Source: Halobacteriovorax sp. GB3 (GTDB taxonomy: Bacteria; Bdellovibrionota; Bacteriovoracia; Bacteriovoracales; Bacteriovoracaceae). From it: a stretch of 64,000 bases of DNA. The stretch lies in the NCBI RefSeq assembly GCF_028649655.1, contig NZ_JAQSLN010000005.1:63409-127408 (forward strand), read 5' to 3'. Positions 6,610 through 15,875 of the stretch are shown piece by piece. The notes under the pieces were generated by a model. That model worked only from the letters and a program-made list of their open reading frames with translations, made no database searches and was not told the origin of the DNA. Every line of letters starts with the position of its first letter. The stretch's first letter is position 1. The translations under genes were made by a program, and so were the position numbers.

Positions 6610-9097
6610 ATTTCTTATTTAAAGCAATTTTTAATACTTCATCAAAGTGGGCAACAGGATAAAACTTAATCCCTTTTCTGTGTCTATCAGGAACTTCTTT
6701 AAGGTCTTTTTCATTTGCCTTAGGAAGAAGAATTGTTTTAATACCAGCTCTTTTAGCAGCAAGTACTTTTTCCTTAATTCCTCCAACTGGAAGAACTTTA
6801 CCTGTAAGACTCAACTCACCTGTCATCGCTACACCTGACTTAACACGCTTGCCAGTCGCAAGACTGTAAAGGGCCAAGGCCATTGTAATACCCGCAGATG
6901 GTCCATCTTTTGGAGTTGCACCAGCAGGTAAGTGAAGGTGAACTTCATGTTGATCTAAGAAATCTTCAGGTGACTCATCTGTCTGCTCACCTTTTTTATT
7001 TTGACGTTTCTTAGGTGTATTGATCATTTCATTTTCGAGAAGTAGTTTAACGTAACTATATGCCAAATTTGCTGATTCATTCATGACATCACCAAGTTGA
7101 CCAGTTAACTTAAATCCACCTTTTCCTCTTAGAGGTAGAGTTTCAATAAAGAGAATATCACCACCGTAACCAGTCCAAGCAAGACCAGTTACAACACCAG
7201 GTTGAAGATTTCTTTCCGCCATCTCAGTTTGATAACGAGCTCCACCTAGTAGTGCCTCTAGATCAGCTGGCTTTGGAGAAAATTTCTTATGTCTCTTACT
7301 TGTAACTTTCATAAGAGCTGCTTTTCTACAAAGCTTCGCGATGAATTGCTCCATAACACGAACACCTGGTTCACGAGCATAGTCAGAAATTAATTTCTTA
7401 ATTGTCGTAACAGCTAATTGAAAATCAGCTTTTTCAAGCCCATGCTTTTTCATTTGCTTTGGAATGACCCACTTCGTTGCAATCGACACTTTTTCTTCAA
7501 TCGTATATCCAGATAGATCGATAATTTCCATTCTATCTAGAAGAGGCTCTGGAATTTCACCGATATAGTTTGCAGTTGCAATAAACAATACTTTTGATAG
7601 ATCGAAAGGTACATCTAGGTAGTGATCAATGAACGTAGAGTTTTGCTCTGGATCAAGAACTTCAAGAAGTGCAGAAGCTGGATCACCTTGGAAAGATTGT
7701 CCAAGCTTATCAATTTCATCAAGCATAATAACTGGGTTGTTAACTTCAACTCGTTTTAGTGCTTGAATAATACGTCCTGGCATAGCTCCAACGTACGTTC
7801 TTCTATGTCCTTTAATTTCTGCTTCGTCTCTCATACCACCAAGACTGAAGCGATAAAACTTTCTTCCTAAAGACTCAGCAATTGAGCGTCCTAATGATGT
7901 TTTACCTACACCTGGAGGCCCAGCAAGACAAAGAATAGTACCATCATAAGAAGGCTTTAATTTACGAACGGCTAAGAATTCTAAGATTCTTTCTTTTGCT
8001 TTCTCTAAACCAAAGTGATCCTTTTCAAGAATCTTCTTGGCCTTAACCATATCAATTAAATCATTTGTTGATTTTGACCAAGGTAAATCGATAATCCAAG
8101 TTAGATATGTTCTCGTCACATTATATTCTGGTGAACTATCCGGAATAGACTCGAGTTTTTCGAGTTCCTCATTTACTGACTTTAGAACTTCTTCTGGTAA
8201 ATTCGCTTTCTCTACTTCATCACGAAACTTTCTAAGATCACGTGATTTATCATCATCTTCCATTCCAAGTTCAGAACGAATTACTTTTAATTGCTCTCTA
8301 AGGAAGTACTCTCTTTGATACTTATTAACTTTGTCGTTAACTTCATCTGAGATTTTCTTTTGAATATCTGCGACATCTTTTTCTCTTTTTAGGTAAACAA
8401 GAAGTTTTGCAAATCTCTTCTTAACAACAAGTGTTTCAAGAAAGTCTTGCGCTTCTGGAATATCAAGAGAAAGAGCAAATGCAACTAAATCAGCAAGAGC
8501 TCCAGGTGATGGAGAATTTAAAATGGCTAATTTCATTTCCTCATTAAAATAAGGATTGATTTCACTTAATCTCTTAACCTGATTAATAACAGATCTAGTA
8601 TATGCGTCCAACTCATCGTCTGCGTCGATGATATCATCGAATACATCAACTTTTGCTCTAAGAAGAGGTGCCTCATCAGTAAAACCTGAAACACGGTATC
8701 TCTTGATTCCATGTACAAGAACATTCACTGATCCATCTGGTAATTTTAACTTTTTAACAACTTTACAGAGAACACCGACTTTGTAGATATCACCTGTTCT
8801 TATTTCTCTATTATCAATATCAAGCTCTTCTTCGTTGATGAATTCACCTTCATCATCTTTAAGGTCTGACTTTACCAAGTTTAGAGCTACATACCCAGAC
8901 TTGAGAAGATAATCATCTAATTCTGGCGTAAATTTATCTTCAGTAAGAATGATCGGTGCAATCATTCCTGGAAAGATTGGACTATTCATAATTGGGATGA
9001 TGACAACTTCACTTGGGAAGTCATTTTCATTTCCACCTAAATCGCTTGCATCAACTGCGCCTAATTGTACTTGTAGTTCGCTTTCAACATCTGACAT
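6608..9097 (-). CDS. lon: ATP-dependent Lon protease
   Basis: Lon is a cytoplasmic AAA+ serine protease that degrades misfolded and regulatory proteins. The 829-residue chain has, in order, an N-terminal substrate-binding LON domain (VVIIPIMNSPIFPGMIAPI), a coiled region ending REYFLREQLKVIRSELG, and an AAA+ module with Walker A GPPGVGKTSLG and Walker B PVIMLDEIDKL. The S16 protease domain has the catalytic Ser in PKDGPSAGI (about residue 734) and the Lys in GGIKEK (about 775). All key residues are present. It lies downstream of the AMIN-domain gene with 14 bp between them and probably shares its transcript. Confidence 0.98.
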   Translation of the reverse strand: MSDVESELQVQLGAVDASDLGGNENDFPSEVVIIPIMNSPIFPGMIAPIILTEDKFTPELDDYLLKSGYVALNLVKSDLKDDEGEFINEEELDIDNREIRTGDIYKVGVLCKVVKKLKLPDGSVNVLVHGIKRYRVSGFTDEAPLLRAKVDVFDDIIDADDELDAYTRSVINQVKRLSEINPYFNEEMKLAILNSPSPGALADLVAFALSLDIPEAQDFLETLVVKKRFAKLLVYLKREKDVADIQKKISDEVNDKVNKYQREYFLREQLKVIRSELGMEDDDKSRDLRKFRDEVEKANLPEEVLKSVNEELEKLESIPDSSPEYNVTRTYLTWIIDLPWSKSTNDLIDMVKAKKILEKDHFGLEKAKERILEFLAVRKLKPSYDGTILCLAGPPGVGKTSLGRSIAESLGRKFYRFSLGGMRDEAEIKGHRRTYVGAMPGRIIQALKRVEVNNPVIMLDEIDKLGQSFQGDPASALLEVLDPEQNSTFIDHYLDVPFDLSKVLFIATANYIGEIPEPLLDRMEIIDLSGYTIEEKVSIATKWVIPKQMKKHGLEKADFQLAVTTIKKLISDYAREPGVRVMEQFIAKLCRKAALMKVTSKRHKKFSPKPADLEALLGGARYQTEMAERNLQPGVVTGLAWTGYGGDILFIETLPLRGKGGFKLTGQLGDVMNESANLAYSYVKLLLENEMINTPKKRQNKKGEQTDESPEDFLDQHEVHLHLPAGATPKDGPSAGITMALALYSLATGKRVKSGVAMTGELSLTGKVLPVGGIKEKVLAAKRAGIKTILLPKANEKDLKEVPDRHRKGIKFYPVAHFDEVLKIALNKK

Positions 9098-9111
9098 GAT
9101 GACTCCAGTAT

Positions 9112-9588
9112 TTAACCTTTAATATCGATAACGAGTCTTCCTGGACCTTTGAGGTAGAAGACATCAACATTAACATTTTTTTTGAATTTAATTTCCATTG
9201 ATAAGCTATCATCTTCAATCGGATAAAAATCGACATTATTTACAAATTTAGACTTACCAAATGAACCAACGTTCTTTGTTAACTTAGTGTTGAAAACATC
9301 TAAATATACTTTCTTATGTTGATTCGAGATATAACCATAGATTCGAGGAATCTCTTTTGTTTCGAAGTCGATAACAACTCGTTCAAAACCTCTTGATTCG
9401 CTATACGAGTGTCGTACTGCCTTAATCGTTGATGATATCTTAGGTCCTCCATTATGGAAGATCCCACTATCAAAATAAATAGATCTCTTTTTTGCCGGTA
9501 CTCTTCTGATTCTTTCGGCCATAAGATCTTGTGCCATTACAGACTGTGACACAAAAATTAATACTAATACTTTAAAAATAAATCTCAT
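9112..9588 (-). CDS. Secreted AMIN-domain-like protein
   Basis: The 158-residue product has a signal peptide (cleavage likely after QSVMA). A single beta-rich domain follows: FERVVIDFETKEIPRIYGYISNQHKKVYLDVFN, ending GPGRLVIDIKG. The pattern (RVVIDF ... VYLDV ... RLVIDI) is that of AMIN domains, which bind peptidoglycan or recruit envelope machinery in AmiC and PilQ. Here the domain stands alone, with no catalytic partner. It is the first gene of a two-gene unit with lon. The periplasmic location is well supported; the role is not known. Confidence 0.8.
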   Translation of the reverse strand: MRFIFKVLVLIFVSQSVMAQDLMAERIRRVPAKKRSIYFDSGIFHNGGPKISSTIKAVRHSYSESRGFERVVIDFETKEIPRIYGYISNQHKKVYLDVFNTKLTKNVGSFGKSKFVNNVDFYPIEDDSLSMEIKFKKNVNVDVFYLKGPGRLVIDIKG

Positions 9589-9631
9589 AATCTGCCTTCC
9601 GATGACATATTAAACTTCCTATAGATTCTCT

Positions 9632-9637
9632 ATTATA
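9632..9637 (-). promoter_or_regulatory. Probable -10 element for the AMIN gene and lon
   Basis: A perfect TATAAT on the minus strand lies about 44 bases ahead of the AMIN-gene ATG. The matching -35 (TTTAAG at 17 bp) is poor, so this is only a likely promoter. Confidence 0.4.
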
Positions 9638-9671
9638 TTATGGGTTTTTTTTGGCTTAAATGAAAGAACTT

Positions 9672-11459
9672 TTACTGGTTTAGCGCTTTAAATCTGAAGA
9701 GTGTAATGAGCATCATCATTGAAAAAACAAGGAGCATTGACTTAGGTCCACTTCCGTTTGAATCATTATTTATAAAAGCAACAGATGCACAACCTGCGAC
9801 TTCAACATCTCTTGAACCAGAAAAGGAAGAATCAATCAATTGTCCCGAGCCTGTATCAGAAGATGACGTCATAGAATATGTTTGCGAAGCATCTAGACAT
9901 AGAGAGTTATCAGATACGTCAAATACAACTGGATCAACCTTTGTATAACTTCCATCCGTATTCTTTTTTACTAAATGCGCTTGAAACAAATAGAAAAACA
10001 TCGATTCACTCGATTTTTCGATTCCAGGAAATGTATTCTCTTTCGCTCCAGCATTACCAATTTCTACAAAGTCTATATCGTACGGAGTAATTGTCAGAGT
10101 AAAAGACTTGGTTAAAGCACTTGTCATATCAACAGGCATTCTTATAACAGCATCGATTTCATAATTATTGTCAGAATCATATTCAAACGAAGTATATATT
10201 CCATCGCTAGGAAAGTTTGATTGTGCTCCATCAGCTCTCGTTAAATTAAATACATTTCGATATGCCGAAAAGAACTCTTGGTTTGTTACTTTTACTTCCA
10301 AATATAAGTCATCTGAAAGATTTGCCGTTATGTCTTCAATCCCTAATGTTGAGAAATCGATATTAATAACATCTGAAACATTTGTTTCAACATCATTGCG
10401 AGTAAAATATCCAACAAAAGGAGATCCGATTTTATAAGAATTTTTGAGATATTGAGTGAAATTCGTGAAATCATAATCTGTTTTATTTGAAAAATAATCT
10501 ACTGGCACATCCAGATTACAACGAATCGATATATTTTCAGTATCAAAGATATTGCGTCCACTACTTAGATCAATCGTCTGAGGAATTCCTTCACTTGAAG
10601 TTCGGCAAGCTTGAAAAAATGAACCCCTATAACTTGAACCTGAAGTACAAAAATTCTTTTTTACATCTTCATAATACTCAGGAAGGACATTTAATCCATC
10701 GAGTGGTGATGTGTAGATATAGTAATGATCATTCTCTAGACCCTTAATTGAATATGTTCCATCGCTATTTGAAATGTCCGCAGCAACAACTTTTCCTGTA
10801 GTTGAAGAAACGGCATGAACATTTGCACCAAAGACAGGCACAAGATCTTCACCAACAATTTTTCCTTCAATTACATTTAGGTTTGGTCCATAAAGAGCTC
10901 GAGCTCCAGAATGGTCATCAGTATGCAGCGTTCCCTGTCCCTTAAAAAGTCTATAAAACATTGTTGAACCAAGAACTGTACTGTGTCCAAGTCCTAGAAA
11001 ATGCCCGAGTTCGTGAGAGACAACATTACCTAAATAATATGAGCTATTTGAATCTGTAGAAATATTAAAAACATCATCGTTGATAATAATATCTGCTTCT
11101 TTGATTTCGCCCGTAATATTGTTATAGGCAATCGATGTAACTCCAACTACTCCCACGCCTGCATAGAACGGATTCTCTGAATTAAAATAGAGATCGTTTC
11201 TTGAATCAGAAGGTGCTGAATTTGTCGTCGTTTTCTGAATATTAAAATCTGATTTTTCGTTCCAAGATGTTAAAGCACTGTTGATAATCACTTGAGCATC
11301 TGCTTCTGCAATTCTAGAGTTTGCAGGATTTACAGCAATACTTGTACTAAGAGTCTTCCACTTAATAAACCCATCATCACTACTATGATTTAGAGTATAA
11401 GCATCAACTTTCATTGAAAGTATCGTAATGAATGTAGCAATGATTAAGCCCAGTTTCAT
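9672..11459 (-). CDS. Secreted matrixin-type zinc metalloprotease with C-terminal membrane/sorting tail
   Basis: The signal peptide covers about residues 1-20. The catalytic domain has the full metzincin zinc site, SHELGHFLGLGH (His149, Glu150, His153, His159), and the Met-turn STMFY (Met167). A carboxypeptidase-regulatory-like beta domain follows (IEGKIVGEDLVPVFGANVHA, about 195-255), then a long unassigned beta-rich region. The C-terminus has a Ser/Gly-rich linker (SNGSGP), a hydrophobic stretch and a short basic tail, the tripartite plan of sorting signals such as GlyGly-CTERM, although the match is loose. It follows its partner gene with a 3-bp gap. It probably cleaves proteins outside the cell or at the surface; the substrate is unknown. 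Confidence 0.85.
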   Translation of the reverse strand: MKLGLIIATFITILSMKVDAYTLNHSSDDGFIKWKTLSTSIAVNPANSRIAEADAQVIINSALTSWNEKSDFNIQKTTTNSAPSDSRNDLYFNSENPFYAGVGVVGVTSIAYNNITGEIKEADIIINDDVFNISTDSNSSYYLGNVVSHELGHFLGLGHSTVLGSTMFYRLFKGQGTLHTDDHSGARALYGPNLNVIEGKIVGEDLVPVFGANVHAVSSTTGKVVAADISNSDGTYSIKGLENDHYYIYTSPLDGLNVLPEYYEDVKKNFCTSGSSYRGSFFQACRTSSEGIPQTIDLSSGRNIFDTENISIRCNLDVPVDYFSNKTDYDFTNFTQYLKNSYKIGSPFVGYFTRNDVETNVSDVINIDFSTLGIEDITANLSDDLYLEVKVTNQEFFSAYRNVFNLTRADGAQSNFPSDGIYTSFEYDSDNNYEIDAVIRMPVDMTSALTKSFTLTITPYDIDFVEIGNAGAKENTFPGIEKSSESMFFYLFQAHLVKKNTDGSYTKVDPVVFDVSDNSLCLDASQTYSMTSSSDTGSGQLIDSSFSGSRDVEVAGCASVAFINNDSNGSGPKSMLLVFSMMMLITLFRFKALNQ

Positions 11460-11462
11460 TTT

Positions 11463-12191
11463 TTAGTTCTTTTTCGCCCTACTTACACTTTTTAAAAATA
11501 ATGCGCCCATAACTCCAAAAATAATTGCTAACCAAATAGTTGTACTTACACCCTCTGGTTCATTTTCAGTTGAAGCCGGTTCACGGCCATCTCTCGACCT
11601 TACCGTTATTTGTGAATCAACAACTTTCTTTTTCGTTACGCGGTTAACATATCTGTCTGAGAAGATTTCATGTAACTCTTCACCGAATTTATCTCTAACA
11701 ATCTCATTAAATTCTTCGTAAGAAATAACTCCGTACTTTTCATGGTTTGGAAAAACTGAAGAACGTAGCATCACACCTTCATCTCTATTTCTTTCGACTT
11801 TAAACTTTCCAGCAAGAAGTGAATTAACGGTATATCCATACTTAGAATTTCTAAGCATTAGAACAACTTCTTCACCTAATTTAAATTTTGGTGAACCAAA
11901 TACTTTGTAAGTAACATCTTGCCACTCTCCACCTGGATACATAATTCTAAAGGCATTTTTATTAAGAACATCGTTATGCTTTATTCCAGCAGACTTAATT
12001 ACTGTAAAAAGCCCTTCTGTTACAACCTGACCAGATGGAAGCTTTTTATAAGTTTGACCATTAAACACACCATGAACGACGGCATGTGAGTCATAGATTA
12101 ATCTTTCAGGTGGGGTTGGTCTGAACGTCGTCGCTAATGTACTTGTGACGTACACTAATGAGAGCAATGTTATTTTCAGTAAATTAGTCAT
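11463..12191 (-). CDS. Secreted, C-terminally anchored partner protein of the matrixin
   Basis: With the start at 12191 the product (242 aa) begins with a signal peptide (MTNLLKITLLSLVYVTSTLA). A beta domain follows with VVHGVF, then RIMYPGGEWQD and FGSPKFKLGEEVVLML. A PGG motif followed by GxPxFxxGExVLL is, from memory, frequent in secreted bacterial proteins beside metalloproteases. The C-terminus has one transmembrane helix and a basic end. An ATG 30 bases upstream is rejected because it lies at or before the transcription start expected from the sigma-28-like promoter at 12225-12251, while the chosen ATG has AAGGAA in front. It may be a substrate, inhibitor or anchor for the protease. Confidence 0.75.
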   Translation of the reverse strand: MTNLLKITLLSLVYVTSTLATTFRPTPPERLIYDSHAVVHGVFNGQTYKKLPSGQVVTEGLFTVIKSAGIKHNDVLNKNAFRIMYPGGEWQDVTYKVFGSPKFKLGEEVVLMLRNSKYGYTVNSLLAGKFKVERNRDEGVMLRSSVFPNHEKYGVISYEEFNEIVRDKFGEELHEIFSDRYVNRVTKKKVVDSQITVRSRDGREPASTENEPEGVSTTIWLAIIFGVMGALFLKSVSRAKKN

Positions 12192-12224
12192 ATTAAAATA
12201 TTCCTTGGAGCCCATACTCATTGC

Positions 12225-12251
12225 TTATCGGAATATAAAGCCTATTCTTTA
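12225..12251 (-). promoter_or_regulatory. Sigma-28 (FliA)-type promoter of the matrixin module
   Basis: Minus-strand TAAAGAAT (12251-12244), an 11-bp spacer and TCCGATAA (12232-12225) match the FliA consensus TAAAGTTT-N11-GCCGATAA at 13 of 16 positions with exact spacing. The start of transcription would be near 12218, about 27 bases ahead of the ATG at 12191. Confidence 0.7.
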
Positions 12252-12298
12252 CTGATTTTATCAGGTAATTGAACCCATTTAAATTTCGAACACTTAGA

Positions 12299-14887
12299 CT
12301 ACATTTTCATGATTTTATGAGCGTAATCCTCAAAGAATTCGTTCTCATCAATAAGAACGATTGTATTGTTCATAGACAAAAGCCTGTGTAGAAGTTCGAC
12401 AATTTTGGCCATTTCTTTTTTTGAAAGTCCGAAAGAGAGGTTCTCAAAAAAGAGGACAGAATTGCTAATCTCTTTTTGCATGGCCGAAAGAAGTTTAAGA
12501 CGCTGTCCTTCTCCTCCAGAGAGAGAACTCAACTCTCTATCGAGAGATAAATAATCTAGATTAAGAATTTTAATATACTCCCAAATTCTTTTCATTTTTG
12601 GCGTCATACGAACCTGAGGTAAAACTCTATTCATTGGAAGGCTAAATGATTCATGCACACTAAAGTTACCGTCATGTATCGTGGCATAAAGTGGTTTTAA
12701 CTTCATCCCCTTACAGTCTTCACAGGTAAATTCCAGATCTTCTAAGAATTGCATATCGATAACTTTTGTTCCCTTTCCATCACAACTTGTACATTTTCCA
12801 AGATCTGAATTTGGAGAAAAGTTTCCAGCAAGGAGTCCCATACTTTTTGAAACGGGAAGATCTGCAAAGTGCTTTCTAAGTATTGGAGTAACACCAATCA
12901 TTGTACCGACAGAGGAGCGGCTTGAAGACCTTAGTGGCGATGTACCAAACGAAAAAACATCCAAAGTATCCATCGGATATTGAAGCCCTTTTACTTTCGC
13001 ATCGTTGAAAAATAATTTCTCACCTTTGATTTCATAGCTAAGTAAATTAGCTAAACCTTCAATAAGTAATTTTGTTTTAATACTTCCAGTTCCACCTTTC
13101 ACTAAAGTTAATTGATTCAAAGGAAGTTTTATATTTTTTAAGGCATGATCCTCAATTGTTAGTTCTTTAAATTCTAGAGAACCTTTTCTTTTTTTATCAT
13201 AGAGATCTTGTGGCAGATCATTGAATTTCGATTTCTTAAATTTGCCTTGGTAGACAACTTCTCCACCTTCATTTCCCGCTCCAGGACCCATAAGAATTAC
13301 TTCATCACTCATTTTTTGTAAGTATTCAGAGTGATCTACCAAGATAATCGTATTACCTTGTTCTTTTAAATCTACTAAGCATTTCCATAAGGCTTCTTGC
13401 TCATTTTTAGTTAAGCCTAAAGAAGGTTCATCCAATACAAATAGCGACCCATTACCACTATAGGATAAATACTTAACAAGTAGTAAACGTTGATATTCTC
13501 CAGTAGAGATCGTGCGAGCTTTTTTAGTAAGGGGTAAATGGGAAAGCCCTAAGTGGTTAGCCTTTTCTAAAATCAAAACAGCATTCTCATAGCTAGACTT
13601 ATACTTTGGCCAAAGATCACTCTTACTCAGATTACTCTTTAATTCTAAAAGAGAAATATAGGCCTCTCCTAGATTCATCGATAATAAATTTTCATAAGAA
13701 AGATCATTCAGTAAAACATTCAAAACATTTTGATTTACTCTTGTTCCGTTACAAACAGTACATACTCTTTCCGTTTGAATACTTCTAAGAAAAATTCTAA
13801 CGCTTCGTTTGTATCTTTTAGACTCTAAGTAATCAAAAAGTTCATTGAAGCCACAATAGCTCCCCTTCCCATTATAAAGAAGTGTCATGAATGCCTTAGG
13901 AAGTTTTTCAATCGGCGTATCAAGGTCAAGGCCGGCCTTTTTCATTTCATTTTTTAGCCTTGAGTTCTCCATAGAGAGTCGCTTATTTGTTAAAAAAGAA
14001 ACACCGTCCTCTCTTACAGACAAAGACGGATCTTTAATTAACTTTTTAATATCATACTCAAGAGTCATTCCATGTCCCTGACAATTATCACAGGCACCAA
14101 GTGCATTATATGGAGAAAAGTATTCGTAAGACTTAACTTCGACCTCTTCTGAATCACACTCTGGACAAACTCTATTGCTTTTAACTGGCAGATAAAAACT
14201 TTCAGCTAAGCTTTTAGAAACGATAAGAAAGTTTCCTCTAAACTCTGTCAGATTAAGCTCTTTGAAGCTCTTACTAACTTTATCCATTTTACTTTTCTTG
14301 AAGCGGAATAATTCAAAATAATAATCTTCTGAATTAAAATCACGAAGCTCAGTTAAATCAGCATCAACGGAGCGACTAGGCAGAACATGTGAAGAGACAA
14401 CTTTCTGGTAATCATTTTTAGCAATAAAGCAGTGGTACACTTCCTCACTAGAGTCCTCTAGTAAAGACTGAAGCCTCTGCTCAATTCCCTTTTCAACATA
14501 TTCAACTTCATGATCTGGACACGTATTTTTTCCCGCAAGATAAAAGATCTTTTGTACTTGATCAGATAGTCCAATAATATCAGCGACGGCAGGCCTTGAA
14601 CCAATAATGGGATTGTTTTGAGCTAGGCCCCATACTGGAAGAACCGGATTTATCGAATCAACATCGACAACATTAGGAAGATCCCAAAAGAACTTCACAT
14701 CACTTGGAAATGAGTTCATAAAACGTCTTTTAGATTCTGTTAAAAGCGTATGGAAAGCTAAAGTAGATTTTCCAGATCCTGATGGACCATAAAAACAAGT
14801 AATCGATCCTATTTTAATTTTAAGATCTATATTTTTGAGATTATTAGTTCTCGCGCCCTTGATATCGATATGAGTAAATTGATTCAT
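12299..14887 (-). CDS. UvrA-like ABC ATPase with degenerate second nucleotide site
   Basis: The protein has UvrA architecture: two ABC ATPase halves with zinc modules (CPEC...CDNC; CTVC; CTSC...CEDC). The first half is intact, with Walker A GPSGSGKST (34-42), a signature-like STGEYQRLLL and Walker B FVLDEPSLGL. The second half keeps the signature LSGGEGQR (about 789-796), but its Walker A reads GGTGSIKT (598-605), with Ile in place of the essential Gly. Its Walker B region is LFFENLSFGL instead of the usual LDEPTTGL. The 862-residue length is shorter than housekeeping UvrA (about 940). It is probably a paralogue, acting in DNA damage or drug tolerance, and not the main nucleotide-excision-repair subunit. 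Confidence 0.8.
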   Translation of the reverse strand: MNQFTHIDIKGARTNNLKNIDLKIKIGSITCFYGPSGSGKSTLAFHTLLTESKRRFMNSFPSDVKFFWDLPNVVDVDSINPVLPVWGLAQNNPIIGSRPAVADIIGLSDQVQKIFYLAGKNTCPDHEVEYVEKGIEQRLQSLLEDSSEEVYHCFIAKNDYQKVVSSHVLPSRSVDADLTELRDFNSEDYYFELFRFKKSKMDKVSKSFKELNLTEFRGNFLIVSKSLAESFYLPVKSNRVCPECDSEEVEVKSYEYFSPYNALGACDNCQGHGMTLEYDIKKLIKDPSLSVREDGVSFLTNKRLSMENSRLKNEMKKAGLDLDTPIEKLPKAFMTLLYNGKGSYCGFNELFDYLESKRYKRSVRIFLRSIQTERVCTVCNGTRVNQNVLNVLLNDLSYENLLSMNLGEAYISLLELKSNLSKSDLWPKYKSSYENAVLILEKANHLGLSHLPLTKKARTISTGEYQRLLLVKYLSYSGNGSLFVLDEPSLGLTKNEQEALWKCLVDLKEQGNTIILVDHSEYLQKMSDEVILMGPGAGNEGGEVVYQGKFKKSKFNDLPQDLYDKKRKGSLEFKELTIEDHALKNIKLPLNQLTLVKGGTGSIKTKLLIEGLANLLSYEIKGEKLFFNDAKVKGLQYPMDTLDVFSFGTSPLRSSSRSSVGTMIGVTPILRKHFADLPVSKSMGLLAGNFSPNSDLGKCTSCDGKGTKVIDMQFLEDLEFTCEDCKGMKLKPLYATIHDGNFSVHESFSLPMNRVLPQVRMTPKMKRIWEYIKILNLDYLSLDRELSSLSGGEGQRLKLLSAMQKEISNSVLFFENLSFGLSKKEMAKIVELLHRLLSMNNTIVLIDENEFFEDYAHKIMKM

Positions 14888-14928
14888 CTCATCGTTATAT
14901 CATGGAGATGATAAGCTGCACATAGACC

Positions 14929-15759
14929 TTAAGGCTCTATATTTTCTCGACAAAAATTCTCACCCTCAGGAACATTTAAATAGAGAAAGTTAATCAGTCT
15001 ATCGTAATTCTCTGTTCGTTGGTAAAAGTCCCATAAAAGACAAAAAATCTCCTTCTTTTTATTCAAAGCTGTTTCCTCTGAAACTAAGACACTCTCAAGA
15101 CCATCTGTTAGTTCTTTCATATAGGGAACATCTACAGAAATAGACGCCTCTTTTTTGAACTCACAAATGTAAAAATCTGCTCTTTCTTTAAGATTATTAT
15201 CTTTTATTACTGTACTCATATATCTATTTTCAGTGGATTGTGATTCAATCATTAACTTATAGTTTGGATCATTTTTAACAGCAATTTCCTCCGTAATACT
15301 TGCCCCATCTAGCACAATTCCCAATTTTTTTTCCTCAGCATCAACTTCATACTCTTCTCCACTATGAAGAAGCTCATTAACAGCAAAATATATGTCCAAA
15401 AGCGCCTCACACTTTTTCTCTAAAGAAGAATCTACAAAGAAGCATTCTTCCTGTGCTTGAGCATAAGCTAATTCATAGACCTCTAGGAAATCATTTGCTT
15501 CTATATATTTTTTAATGAGTCGGAGCTCCTCGTCAGCAAGCTCAGGGAGGCTAGAATACTCTAAACTCTTGTGCATATGGAGAAACGAAAGGAACTTTGG
15601 AACACTCTGAAGCTCCAGAGTTTCTTGAGCTTTATTATTAACTTGTGTCTTTTCGACTCCGTTTATTTCTACATGCAACATAACTTTAGTAATGGACCCA
15701 TTAGCAAAAGCATCTAGATGAAAAAAAATCAAGAAAACGCAGAAGACGAAACGATTCAT
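14929..15759 (-). CDS. Secreted protein of unknown function
   Basis: The 276-residue product begins with a signal peptide (MNRFVFCVFLIFFHLDAFA). The mature part is acidic and mostly helical in appearance, with six or seven cysteines (for example ECFF, KKCEALL, YICEF, IFCLLWDF, ENFCREN). A periplasmic or surface protein with disulfides is plausible. No family is recognised. It ends 41 bp before the UvrA-like gene on the same strand and could share its transcript, but there is no functional link in the sequence. Confidence 0.7.
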   Translation of the reverse strand: MNRFVFCVFLIFFHLDAFANGSITKVMLHVEINGVEKTQVNNKAQETLELQSVPKFLSFLHMHKSLEYSSLPELADEELRLIKKYIEANDFLEVYELAYAQAQEECFFVDSSLEKKCEALLDIYFAVNELLHSGEEYEVDAEEKKLGIVLDGASITEEIAVKNDPNYKLMIESQSTENRYMSTVIKDNNLKERADFYICEFKKEASISVDVPYMKELTDGLESVLVSEETALNKKKEIFCLLWDFYQRTENYDRLINFLYLNVPEGENFCRENIEP

Positions 15760-15819
15760 GACTTTCTATTCGGAGAATTCAAAAATATAGTTAGAAAATA
15801 GATAGCCTTAAAAAAGTAC

Positions 15820-15845
15820 AAAAAAAGCCCTCCATAAAGGAGGGC
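15820..15845 (-). terminator. Intrinsic terminator of rplM-rpsI
   Basis: On the minus strand a 7-bp GC-rich stem GCCCTCC/GGAGGGC with a five-base loop is followed by seven T. It lies 30 bp after the rpsI stop. Confidence 0.92.
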
Positions 15846-15875
15846 CTTGTAACGTATATCGAAAAAGTATTTTGA

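Noticed and set aside
9618-9631. CCTATAGATTCTCT shared with 3326-3339
   Set aside because: A 14-base match between two AT-rich intergenic stretches is expected by chance at this window size.
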